Shown one piece after another: positions 43,280-51,654 of a stretch of 64,000 nt of DNA (within the stretch, counting starts at the first letter, position 1; every line of letters starts with the position of its first letter). The notes under the pieces were generated by a model, which was given only the letters and a program-made list of their open reading frames with translations, was not told where the DNA came from and did not search any database. This DNA comes from Ilumatobacteraceae bacterium. Its GTDB lineage: Bacteria; Actinomycetota; Acidimicrobiia; Acidimicrobiales; Ilumatobacteraceae. The DNA is taken from NCBI GenBank assembly GCA_025463305.1, contig JAOBWK010000075.1, forward strand, positions 24,095 through 88,094. Reading direction: 5' to 3'. Made by a program: the position numbers and the translations under genes.

Positions 43280-43807
43280 CTATCCGCTGCACGCGCCCCA
43301 GAGGCCGACGTCGGCGGCTTCGGCGGCCGACGCAGCGGCCACGAACTCCGGTGCGTGGGCGTCGTTCGGGCGGATGGTCAGCGGGCGCGCATAGCCCTCG
43401 ACGGCGAGCTCGAGGTTCACGAACAGCCCGTCGCCGGTGCGGTAGACGTAGCCGAGCAACCGGCCGTAGATGTCGCGCGGCTCGACGTCGCGAACGATCA
43501 GGATGGCGGTGCCCGGTGGCAGCGCGTGCTTGGTGTAGTCGCTCGCCTCCGGCCCGTAGCACTGCACCGGCGTGTTCGGCTTCTTGGTCTCCGGCGTGTC
43601 GATGCCGATCAGGCGCACGCGCTCGGTGGCGCCGCGGATGCGGGCGTCGATCGTGTCGCCGTCGATGACGCGCACGACCGTCGCGTTCGGCCGCAGCGAG
43701 GCCGGGTCGGCGGGATTCGGGTTGGAGGTGGTGGGGGACGGGCCGGCGTGCGCACCGGACCCACATGCGGCAGCCAACACCACGAGCCAGCCAGGCCACA
43801 GCTTCAT
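43280..43807 (-). CDS. Thermonuclease-family (SNase) lipoprotein
   Basis: 175 residues. Signal peptide with lipobox LAAAC. After a Pro/Asn/Ser spacer, the nuclease OB-fold starts at ATVVRVIDGDTIDARI. Catalytic and metal residues are in DGDTID, RVRLIGIDTPE and RDIYGRLLGYV. It is a surface-tethered Ca-dependent nuclease that may degrade extracellular DNA or RNA for nutrient use. It is in line with the ChbG-like and VOC genes on the minus strand (gaps of 11 and 12 nt). Confidence 0.9.
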   Translation of the reverse strand: MKLWPGWLVVLAAACGSGAHAGPSPTTSNPNPADPASLRPNATVVRVIDGDTIDARIRGATERVRLIGIDTPETKKPNTPVQCYGPEASDYTKHALPPGTAILIVRDVEPRDIYGRLLGYVYRTGDGLFVNLELAVEGYARPLTIRPNDAHAPEFVAAASAAEAADVGLWGACSG

Positions 43808-43819
43808 CTGCCGACAGTT

Positions 43820-44185
43820 CTACCCGGAGGGTGTCGCCTCGCGGCAGATGCAGAACTCGTTGCCCGCCGGATCGGCCATCACGCAGAACCAGTCGGCGTC
43901 GTCGTCGTGCAGGTGCACCGTCGCCGCACCGAGTGTGGTGGCGTGTTCGATCCAGTCCTCGGGATCGTCGACGAAGACGTCGAGGTGCAGTCGGTTCTTG
44001 ATCGCCTTCTCCTCCGGCACACGCTGCAGGTTGAGCACCGGCAGTCCGGCCGGCGGGACGAGGTTGACCCATCGCGCATCGAGCGGACCGGACGCCGTGT
44101 AGCCCAGGAACGCCGACCAGAACGTGGCGACCGGTTCTGGCTCGACGACATCGATGCACACCTCGACGGCTCTGACGGGCTTCAT
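43820..44185 (-). CDS. VOC (glyoxalase/bleomycin-resistance fold) family protein
   Basis: 121 residues, one VOC domain of two beta-alpha-beta-beta-beta units: VEVCIDVVEPEPVATFWSA, RLHLDVFVDDPEDWIEHA, and DPAGNEFCICRE at the end as in the Glyoxalase_6 subgroup. The His and Glu positions of the metal site are partly kept (HLDVF, NEFC). The substrate is not known. It may be co-transcribed with the downstream nuclease gene. Confidence 0.85.
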   Translation of the reverse strand: MKPVRAVEVCIDVVEPEPVATFWSAFLGYTASGPLDARWVNLVPPAGLPVLNLQRVPEEKAIKNRLHLDVFVDDPEDWIEHATTLGAATVHLHDDDADWFCVMADPAGNEFCICREATPSG

Positions 44186-44208
44186 CCCGCAGACGGTACA
44201 TTCGCCCG

Positions 44209-44724
44209 ATGAGCGTTGCGAGCGTGGGTGAGGACGAGGTCCGGTCGGCCGTCGAGGCGTTGGGTGTGGAGTTCGAGATCGTCCAGTGCGATCCGGATCT
44301 CGCCGACACAGCGGCGTTCTGCGAGGCGTACGGATACCTGCCCGAGGACTCGGCCAACACGATCATCGTGATCGGCAAGACCGACCCACCGAGGTACGCC
44401 GCGTGCGTCGTGCTCGCCACCACCCGCCTCGACGTCAACAAGGCGGTCCGCCAACGCTTCGGCGCGAAGAAGGCGTCGTTCGCCTCCGGTGATCAGACGG
44501 TGGAGATGACCGGGATGATGATCGGCGGCGTCACGCCGTTCGCGCTGCCGGCCGACCTGCCCATCTGGGTCGACTCACGCGTCGTCGCGCGTGAGCGCCT
44601 GCTGTTCGGCGGCGGCAGCCGCAGCTGCAAGGTCGTCGGCCCCCCGACCCTGCTGACGAACCAGCCCCAGGTCGAAGTCGTCGACGACCTCGCCATCATC
44701 CCCGAGCCCAAGCCTGTGGAGTAG
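44209..44724 (+). CDS. YbaK/EbsC family aminoacyl-tRNA deacylase-like protein
   Basis: 171 residues with a YbaK/ProX editing domain: NTIIVIGKTDPPRYAACVVLA, KAVRQRFGAKKASFAS with the key Lys, TGMMIGGVTPFALP, and IWVDSRVVARERLLFGGGSR. Such stand-alone domains hydrolyse mischarged aminoacyl-tRNAs such as Cys-tRNAPro. The ATG at 44209 lies 23 nt from the divergent VOC start. It is convergent with a thiolase. Confidence 0.88.
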   Translation: MSVASVGEDEVRSAVEALGVEFEIVQCDPDLADTAAFCEAYGYLPEDSANTIIVIGKTDPPRYAACVVLATTRLDVNKAVRQRFGAKKASFASGDQTVEMTGMMIGGVTPFALPADLPIWVDSRVVARERLLFGGGSRSCKVVGPPTLLTNQPQVEVVDDLAIIPEPKPVE

Positions 44725-44773
44725 CGACTCCGCTGCAACGCCCCCTTCGGTGCAGGGGTTCAGGCGTGACGCG

Positions 44774-45967
44774 CTACAGCCGTTCGATGATGGTGCCGGT
44801 GCCGAGACCGCCGCCGCAGCACATGCTGATCAGGCCGTAGCGGCCCTCGGTGCGCTCGAGCTCGTAGAGCGCCTTCGTGATCAGGAACGCTCCGGTGGCA
44901 CCGAGCGGGTGGCCGAGCGCGATCGCTCCGCCGTTGGGGTTGGTCTTGTCGAGGTCGGCGCCGACCTCGCGGGACCAGGCGAGCACGATGGAGGCGAACG
45001 CCTCGTTGATCTCGAACACGTCGATGTCGCCGATGGCGAGGCCGGTGCGCTCGAGCAGCTTCTTGGTGGCGTCCATCGGGCCGGTGAGCATGAGCACCGG
45101 ATCGACACCGACCAGACAGGTGTCGATGATGCGCGCCCGCGGCGTGAGGCCGAGCTCGGCCGCCTTCTCCTCGGTCATGATCAGCACGGCGGCAGCGCCG
45201 TCGCTGATCTGCGAGGAGTTGCCAGCCGTGTGCACGCCGTTCTCGCGTGCGACCGGCTTCAGCGTGGCCAGTTTCTCGAGCGTGGTCTCGCGCAGACCTT
45301 CGTCCTTGCTGACGGTGTGGAAGCTGCCGTTGGGCTTGCCGTCCTCGCCGAGGTCGGGTGCCTCGACGCTGATGTACTGGCCGGCGAAGCGGTCCTCGGC
45401 CCAGGCCTGGATGGCGCGCTGCTGGCTGGCGAGGCCGAACGCATCGGTGTCGGCACGCGTGACGCCCCACTTCTCGGCGATGCGCTCGGCGCCCTCGAAC
45501 TGCGAGGTGACCTCGTACTGCTCGAAGTACGTCTTCGGTATGGGCACGCCGAAGCCGAGCGCCTTGCCGCCGCTCGACCCGATCGGGATGCGGCTCATGC
45601 TCTCGACACCACAGGCGATGGCGATGTCGACCACGCCGGCACCGACGAGCGCGGTGGCGAGACCCGTGGCCTGCTGGCTGGAGCCGCACTGGGTGTCGAC
45701 CGTGGTGTTCGGCACGCTCATCGGCAGGCCGGCGGCGAGCCATGCGGTGCGCCCGATGTTGAACGCCTGCTCGCCGACCTGGCTAACGCAGCCGGTGACG
45801 ACCTGGCCGACGATGCTCGGGTCGATGCCGGTGCGCTCGATGAGCGCCTTCTGGACGGCGCCGAGCAACTCGGCCGGGTGCAGCGACGAGAGGCCGCCGT
45901 TGCGCTTGCCGATCGGCGTGCGGACGGCATCGACGATCACGACATTGCTGGACTTGAGGTTCGCCAT
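44774..45967 (-). CDS. Acetyl-CoA acetyltransferase (thiolase)
   Basis: 397 residues of degradative/biosynthetic thiolase I-II type. Nucleophile C94 lies in TVDTQCGSSQQA, INEAFASIV is the conserved NEAF block, the catalytic His is in GGAIALGHPLGATGA, and the second Cys in MCCGGGLGTG. VDAVRTPIGKRNGGLS is the N-terminus. The variant DTQCGSSQQA (rather than NxxCxSG) is common in actinobacterial FadA-type enzymes acting on steroid or fatty acids. It stands alone, convergent with YbaK and divergent from nudC. Confidence 0.92.
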   Translation of the reverse strand: MANLKSSNVVIVDAVRTPIGKRNGGLSSLHPAELLGAVQKALIERTGIDPSIVGQVVTGCVSQVGEQAFNIGRTAWLAAGLPMSVPNTTVDTQCGSSQQATGLATALVGAGVVDIAIACGVESMSRIPIGSSGGKALGFGVPIPKTYFEQYEVTSQFEGAERIAEKWGVTRADTDAFGLASQQRAIQAWAEDRFAGQYISVEAPDLGEDGKPNGSFHTVSKDEGLRETTLEKLATLKPVARENGVHTAGNSSQISDGAAAVLIMTEEKAAELGLTPRARIIDTCLVGVDPVLMLTGPMDATKKLLERTGLAIGDIDVFEINEAFASIVLAWSREVGADLDKTNPNGGAIALGHPLGATGAFLITKALYELERTEGRYGLISMCCGGGLGTGTIIERL

Positions 45968-46039
45968 GACCGCACGCTAGCTCTACCACGCTCGCTCTGG
46001 CACGGGGGTGCGTCGCCCGTGGCGTGCCATGCTGGAGAC

Positions 46040-46849
46040 GTGCCAGACAAGCCCTCCACGTTCGTGCCGCTCGTCGTCCTCCCCGCCGATGCGGCGGCCA
46101 ACGGATCGCTCACCCATCGCTACGTCCACGTGGTCGGTTCGGCCGTGTGGATCGACGACGAGCCGGCGGATCCAGCATGGGGACAGCACTTCCTCGGGCT
46201 GCTCGACGGTGCCGCGATCTGGGGTGTCGACGTCCCGTTCGGCACCGATCCGGCCGACGGCGCGGCCGTCGACCTCTACAGCTACTTCAGCCGCGCCAGC
46301 GAGAACGAGTGGCTCGTCGCCGGGCGTGCCGTGCAGATCGTCGAGTGGGCGCGCACCCACCGCTTCTGCGGTCGCTGCGCGACGCCAACCGAGCTGTCGC
46401 CGAGCGAGCGGGCGATGAAGTGCCCGACGTGCGGGCTCCTCGCGTTCCCCCGTCTCGCGCCGGCGATGATCACGCTCGTGACCCGTGGCGAAGGTGCCGA
46501 CCAGGAGGCGCTGCTCGCCCAGGGCATCAACTTCCGCGGGCCGATGTACAGCTGCCTCGCCGGCTTCGTCGAGCCCGGCGAGTCGCTCGAGGGAGCGGTG
46601 GTGCGCGAGGTGCGCGAAGAGGTCGGCATCGACGTCGCCAACGTGCGCTACTGGGGCAGCCAGCCGTGGCCGTTCCCGCACAGCTTGATGCTCGGCTTCC
46701 ACGCCACGTACGCCGGCGGCGACATCGTGTGCGAGCCGACGGAGATCCTCGACGCCAACTGGTACCGGCGCGATGCATTGCCCGCGATCCCGCCCGGCAT
46801 CAGCATCGCCCGCAAGCTGATCGACGCCTGGCTGCGCGACGAGGTCTGA
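46040..46849 (+). CDS. nudC: NAD+ diphosphatase / RNA decapping hydrolase NudC
   Basis: 269 residues from GTG. The N-terminal domain is followed by a zinc ribbon (C110, C113, C128, C131) and then the Nudix box GFVEPGESLEGAVVREVREE (175-194) with VGI next. SQPWPFPHS (207-215) is the NudC-specific block that separates it from other Nudix enzymes. It hydrolyses NAD(H) and removes NAD caps from RNA. Its stop region is duplicated (AGGTCTGAG twice, 13 nt apart). Confidence 0.94.
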   Translation: MPDKPSTFVPLVVLPADAAANGSLTHRYVHVVGSAVWIDDEPADPAWGQHFLGLLDGAAIWGVDVPFGTDPADGAAVDLYSYFSRASENEWLVAGRAVQIVEWARTHRFCGRCATPTELSPSERAMKCPTCGLLAFPRLAPAMITLVTRGEGADQEALLAQGINFRGPMYSCLAGFVEPGESLEGAVVREVREEVGIDVANVRYWGSQPWPFPHSLMLGFHATYAGGDIVCEPTEILDANWYRRDALPAIPPGISIARKLIDAWLRDEV

Positions 46850-46891
46850 GGGCCAGGTCTGAGCCGGCGCTCGTCGTGGAACGATGAGCGG

Positions 46892-47401
46892 GTGGACATC
46901 AACGAACTGCTCATCGAGTTGCACGGCCGCATCGCAGGACACGTGGACGAGGTCCTCGACGGGCTCGATCCGGCGCTGCTGACCGCGTCGCCCGCCGATG
47001 GCACGAACACCATCGGCTGGCTGATCTGGCACCTCACGCGGGTGCAGGACCACCATGTGTCCGAGCTGCTCGAGGACGACCAGCTGTGGGTCACGGGCGA
47101 CTTCGCCCATCACTTCGGCATGGAGCCGGATCCCGACAACACCGGCTATGGACACGACGCCGACGACGTCTCGGCGATCCGCCCCGACGGCGTCGACGCG
47201 ATGCGCGACTACTACGCGGCGGTCGCCCAGCGCACCGAAGCGTTGCTCGCCCGAACGACCGCGTCGGATCTCGATCGCGTCGTCGACGAACGGTGGGATC
47301 CGCCGGTGACCTTGGGCGTACGACTCGTCAGCGTGATCGACGACGACGTCATGCATGCCGGCCAGGCTGCGTACGTCAGGGGTTTGCTGGAGCGAGGCTG
47401 A
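46892..47401 (+). CDS. DinB/MDMPI-fold protein, possible mycothiol-dependent S-transferase
   Basis: 169 residues forming a four-helix DinB fold. Metal-binding His positions are in IGWLIWHLTRVQDHH and DDDVMHAGQAAYVRG. Actinobacterial members of this size (DUF664 group) include mycothiol S-transferases, which fits the Mca and isomerase-like genes in the window. GTG start. Its last 26 nt overlap the convergent S9 peptidase gene. Confidence 0.82.
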   Translation: MDINELLIELHGRIAGHVDEVLDGLDPALLTASPADGTNTIGWLIWHLTRVQDHHVSELLEDDQLWVTGDFAHHFGMEPDPDNTGYGHDADDVSAIRPDGVDAMRDYYAAVAQRTEALLARTTASDLDRVVDERWDPPVTLGVRLVSVIDDDVMHAGQAAYVRGLLERG

Positions 47402-49406
47402 GCTTGTCGGCGAACCAGTCGAGGATGATCTCGGCGCGCTGCCGGCGGTGCACCGGCGAGCCACTGCGTGACAGCTCGTGGCTCTCCGCGGGGAAGCGGT
47501 AGAACGTGACCTCACGTCGCAGGATGCGCAGCGCCATGAACAGCTCCTCGGCCTGCGAGATCGGGCAGCGCAGATCGTCCTCGCTGTGGATCAGCAGCAT
47601 CGGCACGTGGATGTCGCGCACGAACCCGATCGGCGACATGCGTGCGTACTCCTCGGGATCGTCGATGTGCGACGGACCGTGCTCGATGCGGAACGCCGAG
47701 CCGATGTCGCTGCTCCACTCCTCGCTGAGCATGTTGTTCACGGCCCGCTCGCTGCAGATGCCCTGGAACCGCTCGCCGTGGCGACCGGCGAGCCACGTCG
47801 CCATGTAGCCGCCGTAGCTGCCGCCCTGCATGCCCACCCGGGCCCGGTCGCAGAACGGGTAGCGATCGAGCGCGGCGTCGAGCACGGCGAGCACGTCGTC
47901 GACGTCGACGGTGCCCCAGCCGGTGCCGGGCGCCACGGGGTGCTTCGGCCCGAGGATGGCCTGTCCCCACGACTGCTCGCGCCCGCTGCCGCCACGGGGG
48001 TTGCTCATCAGCACGACGAAGCCGGCCGCGGCCTGGAACTGGGCCTCGTCGAAGAACGTCTCGCCGTACTGGGTGTGCGGGCCGCCGTGCACGTTGAGGA
48101 TCACCGGGTACTGCTTGTTCGCGTCGAAGCCGGCGGGGCGCATGATCCAGGCGTCGATCTGCAACGTGCCGTCGGTGGTTGGCACGGTGAAGCGCTCCCA
48201 GGGCAGCGGCTTCACGTCGGCCACGTAGGCGTCGGACAGATGGGTCAGCTGTCGCTCGACGCCGCCGATCGAGACGAACAGCTCGGCGGGCCGGTCGACC
48301 GAGCTGATCGCCATCGCGAGCGTGCCGCCCTTCGCGTCGAACGACCGCACCCACCGCTGGCCCGTCGTGAGCTGGGCGACCGCCTTCGAGGCGTCCGCGG
48401 TGAGGCGGAAGACGTGCCCCCGGCCGCGGTCGTCGGCGGCGGCGAGCAGCGTGTCGTCGTCCAGCCACACCGGGGTCGACGCGCCGGCGGTCGAGGCGAA
48501 CGTGCGGTCGAACGCCTTGCTGATCCAGCTCGTCTCGCCGGTCGCCAACGACATCACCGCGACGTGCTGGTTCTGGGGATCGGTGGTGGGATCGTCGGCG
48601 CCGAGGTAGGCGACACGGGTGCCGTCGGGCGACACGCTCGGCGCGTAGTAGCTGCCCGTCTGGGACGTGAGCGCCGTGATCTCGCCGCCGTCGAGCGGCA
48701 CCCGGTAGAGGTCCACCGCCATGTCGAGGTCCCAGGTTTCGTGGCGCTGGGCGCTGGTGACGATCGCCGACGAGTCGGCCAGCCATGCGGCGCCGTCGTG
48801 CTGGAACGGCCCCGGTGTGAGGTTGCGCGGCGCGGCTGTGCCGTCGGCGGGCACGACGTGCACGTGCGACGGGCGGTCGAAGATCCAGCCTTCGCCGTTC
48901 AGCCGGCTGAAGAACCGCTCGATCTTGCGCGGCGCCTGCCACGACTCGTCCTTGGCCTCGTAGCGGGCATCGCGCGTGCGGCTGGTGAACGCGATCCACC
49001 TGCCGTCGGGGCTCCAGCTGACGCCGGCGACACCGTCGGGCATCGTCGCCACGGTGCGCACCTCGCCCGGGCCGTCCATCGGCAGCACGTGCAGCGTCGA
49101 CTCGCCCTTCTTCTCGCTGCGGCTCGACACGAACGCGAGGCTGGAACCGTCGGGCGACCAGCACGGTTGGGTGTCGCTCTGCTGGCCGCTGCTCAGCGGA
49201 CGGGGCGGCGTCGAGCCGTCGGCCGCGGCGACCCAGACCTGCGCGCGGGTGCGGTTGGCCGGGAAGTCGACCTTGCTGACGACGAACGCGATGCGCGACC
49301 CGTCCGGCGACACCTTCGGGCTGCTCGCCGACACGACCCCACCGATGATGCGCTCGGCGAGTGCTGCGTGGGTGCTCTGGTCGGCGGGTGCTGCGGGATC
49401 GCTCAT
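47376..49406 (-). CDS. S9 family (acylaminoacyl/oligopeptidase-type) serine peptidase
   Basis: 676 residues. An N-terminal beta-propeller with repeated SPDG motifs (KVSPDGSRIAF, CWSPDGSSLAF, SWSPDGRWIAF, SVSPDGTRVAY) precedes an alpha/beta-hydrolase domain. The triad is Ser in GGSYGGYMATW, Asp in IHSEDDLRCP and His in ESHELSRSG. It cleaves short or N-acylated peptides in the cytoplasm. ATG at 49406 is preferred to a GTG 9 nt upstream. It is divergent from the isomerase-like gene. Confidence 0.92.
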   Translation of the reverse strand: MSDPAAPADQSTHAALAERIIGGVVSASSPKVSPDGSRIAFVVSKVDFPANRTRAQVWVAAADGSTPPRPLSSGQQSDTQPCWSPDGSSLAFVSSRSEKKGESTLHVLPMDGPGEVRTVATMPDGVAGVSWSPDGRWIAFTSRTRDARYEAKDESWQAPRKIERFFSRLNGEGWIFDRPSHVHVVPADGTAAPRNLTPGPFQHDGAAWLADSSAIVTSAQRHETWDLDMAVDLYRVPLDGGEITALTSQTGSYYAPSVSPDGTRVAYLGADDPTTDPQNQHVAVMSLATGETSWISKAFDRTFASTAGASTPVWLDDDTLLAAADDRGRGHVFRLTADASKAVAQLTTGQRWVRSFDAKGGTLAMAISSVDRPAELFVSIGGVERQLTHLSDAYVADVKPLPWERFTVPTTDGTLQIDAWIMRPAGFDANKQYPVILNVHGGPHTQYGETFFDEAQFQAAAGFVVLMSNPRGGSGREQSWGQAILGPKHPVAPGTGWGTVDVDDVLAVLDAALDRYPFCDRARVGMQGGSYGGYMATWLAGRHGERFQGICSERAVNNMLSEEWSSDIGSAFRIEHGPSHIDDPEEYARMSPIGFVRDIHVPMLLIHSEDDLRCPISQAEELFMALRILRREVTFYRFPAESHELSRSGSPVHRRQRAEIILDWFADKLSLAPANP

Positions 49407-49447
49407 CCGCGTCACGGTAGCCCGGGTCCTTCGGCCATGCTGGACCC

Positions 49448-50188
49448 ATGGAATCCTCCCGGCTCGACCGCGACACGTACCTGACGGCGATCGGTCGCGA
49501 CGGCGCTGCGTTCCGCGCCGCAGCGGCCGCCGGCGCCCTCGACACGCCGGTGCCGTCGTGTCCCGGTTGGGACGTCGCCGATCTCGTCCGCCACCTCGCC
49601 GACGTGCACTACTTCTGGGCGACCGTCATCGAGCACCGCGCGACGGGCCCGCACGACGTCGAGCGGCCGGAGCCGTTGACCGACGGAGAGCTGTTCGCTG
49701 CCTACGACGCCCGCCTCGCCCACCTGCTCGAGGTGCTCGCCGCGAACGATCCGGCGACCGAAGTGTGGACGTGGGCCGACGACCACTCCGTCGGGTTCGT
49801 CCTGCGGCGGATGGCGATCGAGACCGCGATGCACGCGTGGGACGCTGCGTCCGCCGCCGGTGCACCTGTGCCGATCGAGCCGACGCTGGCGAGCGACGGC
49901 ATCGACGAGTTCGTCGAGCACATGCTCCCCGACATCGCCGACGACGCAGAGCCGGTCGGCGGTTCGGTGCACATCCATTGCGGCGACGTCGCGGGCGAGT
50001 GGACCATCCGCCCGGCCGGCGACGAGTTCGACGTCACCCGCGAGCACGCCAAGGGCGACTGCGCGTTGCGCGGCGACGCGAGCAACCTGCTCCTCGCCCT
50101 CTGGCGGCGCGTCGGCGCCGAGGCGATCGACGTGGTCGGCGATGCCGACGTCGCCCGTCGCTTCCTCGCCTCGACCAACGTCACCTGA
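49448..50188 (+). CDS. Maleylpyruvate isomerase family mycothiol-dependent protein
   Basis: 246 residues. The N-terminal DinB-like metal-binding domain has the signature VPSCPGWDVADLVRHLADVH. His ligands are also in RRMAIETAMHAWDA. A C-terminal MDMPI_C domain contains HIHCGDVAGEWTI and LRGDASNLLLALWRR. The family includes mycothiol-dependent maleylpyruvate isomerase, but most members have unknown substrates. It follows the S9 peptidase divergently. Confidence 0.88.
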   Translation: MESSRLDRDTYLTAIGRDGAAFRAAAAAGALDTPVPSCPGWDVADLVRHLADVHYFWATVIEHRATGPHDVERPEPLTDGELFAAYDARLAHLLEVLAANDPATEVWTWADDHSVGFVLRRMAIETAMHAWDAASAAGAPVPIEPTLASDGIDEFVEHMLPDIADDAEPVGGSVHIHCGDVAGEWTIRPAGDEFDVTREHAKGDCALRGDASNLLLALWRRVGAEAIDVVGDADVARRFLASTNVT

Positions 50189-50268
50189 GCACGGGCCACC
50201 GTGGCCCGCGTCTCGCGCAAATCGCCCACGCGTGCGCGTGTGGCGCGACCCGGGTTGCTCAGACCGAT

Positions 50269-50301
50269 CACGCGTGCGCGATCTGCGCGGGCCGAGAGGC
50301 C
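50269..50301 (+). repeat. Dispersed intergenic module, copy B
   Basis: A 33-nt segment matching 36485-36517 at 29 of 33 positions. It is preceded 42 nt earlier by a second CACGCGTGCGCG (50227-50238). It lies in the 190-bp gap between the isomerase-like and methyltransferase genes. Confidence 0.65.
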
Positions 50302-50308
50302 GACCTCT

Positions 50309-50363
50309 CGCGGACTGGTTGCGATTCGACCGCACAGTCCGGCGGAAATGCAACCAGTCCGCG
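50309..50363. repeat. 14-bp inverted repeat upstream of methyltransferase
   Basis: CGCGGACTGGTTGC (50309-50322) is the exact reverse complement of GCAACCAGTCCGCG (50350-50363), with 27 nt between. It ends 15 nt before the GTG of the methyltransferase. It could be an operator, an RNA hairpin hindering translation, or the end of a mobile repeat. Confidence 0.75.
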
Positions 50364-50378
50364 GTTACGGTTCGGCTG

Positions 50379-51119
50379 GTGCGCGACGGGGAGTTTCGTG
50401 ATCCGCGGATGGTGGCGGTGTACGAGGCCGAGACGCCGTGGTCGCGTGAGGACGATTGGTTCGTCGCTGCATTGGATGGCTGCGTCCGAGTGCTCGATCT
50501 CGGTTGCGGCACGGGACGGCTCGCACTGGGTCTGATGGATCGCGGACGAGTCGTGACGGGCATCGATCCTGCCGCTGCGTCGCTCGCGCTGGCGAGAGCG
50601 CGGCCGGGTGCGGATCGTATGAACTGGATCGAAGGTGATGCGACGAGCGCGCCCTCAAAGTCCTTCGAAGCGGCGGTGATGACGAGCCACGTCGCCCAGG
50701 TGTTCGTCGACGACGAGACGTGGATGCACGCGCTCGCGGAGCTGGCCCGAGCGATCGTCGCCGGTGGACGGCTGGCGTTCGACACGCGAGATCCACGAGC
50801 GCGTGCATGGGAGTGGTGGACACAGGAGCGGAGGCGAACCGTGGCGCTGACCGGCGGTGAGCTCGTCGAGACGTGGGCCCAGCTGTCGAGGGTCGTCGAA
50901 CGCGGCGAGGGCGTTGTCGTCGACTTCACGTACCACCATCGGCACACCGATGGCATCGAGCTCGTCAGCGAGTCGACGCTGCGGTTCCGCTCCGAGGCCG
51001 AGGTGCGAGCGTCCCTCGAGGCGGCCGGCTTCGTCGTCGACCACATCGTCGGCGGGTGGAACGGTGAACCCGTGGGCGCCGGGGACGGAGAGTTGCTGGT
51101 GATCGCCCGGCGGGAGTGA
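50379..51119 (+). CDS. Class I SAM-dependent methyltransferase
   Basis: 246 residues from GTG. The SAM motif I is VLDLGCGTGRLALGL, motif II acidic end VTGIDPA, motif III region WIEGDATSA, and the post-I block MTSHVAQVFVDDETW. The C-terminal part (TYHHRHTDG, SESTLRFRS, GFVVDHIVGGW) is a beta-rich half seen in small-molecule methyltransferases. The substrate is unknown. Codon use of the first line (CGTGATCCGCGG) is less biased than that of neighbours. It ends directly beside the convergent DUF427 stop, with no gap. Confidence 0.87.
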   Translation: MRDGEFRDPRMVAVYEAETPWSREDDWFVAALDGCVRVLDLGCGTGRLALGLMDRGRVVTGIDPAAASLALARARPGADRMNWIEGDATSAPSKSFEAAVMTSHVAQVFVDDETWMHALAELARAIVAGGRLAFDTRDPRARAWEWWTQERRRTVALTGGELVETWAQLSRVVERGEGVVVDFTYHHRHTDGIELVSESTLRFRSEAEVRASLEAAGFVVDHIVGGWNGEPVGAGDGELLVIARRE

Positions 51120-51620
51120 CTACCAGTGCATGGTGCCGGGGTCGCCCTTGAAGGGGCCGACGACGTGGCTGGTGATCCAGCCGCCGTAGAACGAGCCGGG
51201 GTTGGCGACGACCTGTTCGTCGCCGACCCAGCACTCGTCGAGCAAGCGTGCGTAGAACGCGAGGTGGCCGCGGATCGCGGTGAACGGGGGAGTGGGATCC
51301 TCGTAGCTCCACGCGGCGTTCGGCACGACGACATCGCCGACGGCGACCGACCAGTACGTGGACGGGCCCTTCCACTCGCAGAACGAGTTGCCCGAGCCGG
51401 CGACGATGTGCTCGTCGGCGACGTCCGCTCGCGGGATGTAGAACGCCGGTGGCTGGCTGGTCTCGAGGACGCGGATCGCGTGGGTGGTGTCGGCGATCGT
51501 GGCACCGCGGTGCACGATGCGGACGCGATCGATGGTGGGCACCACGGCCGGCGGGCGCGGGTAGTTCCACACGCTCTCCTGGCCCGGCCCGGGTTGCACG
51601 CGCTCGACGCTTCGGCCCAT
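51120..51620 (-). CDS. DUF427 family protein, two-block form
   Basis: 166 residues beginning MGRSVERVQPGPGQESVWNY, the usual start for longer DUF427 proteins. Key blocks are YPRPPAVV, FYIPRADV, NSFCEWKGPSTYWSV and GSFYGGWITS with the PFKGDPGTMHW end. Its role is unknown. ATG at 51620 matches the family start. The stop codon abuts the methyltransferase stop, and the gene is divergent from the hydrolase across 34 bp. Confidence 0.88.
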   Translation of the reverse strand: MGRSVERVQPGPGQESVWNYPRPPAVVPTIDRVRIVHRGATIADTTHAIRVLETSQPPAFYIPRADVADEHIVAGSGNSFCEWKGPSTYWSVAVGDVVVPNAAWSYEDPTPPFTAIRGHLAFYARLLDECWVGDEQVVANPGSFYGGWITSHVVGPFKGDPGTMHW

Positions 51621-51654
51621 GACCCGAACGTACGGCGAATTAGCGTGACGTGCC

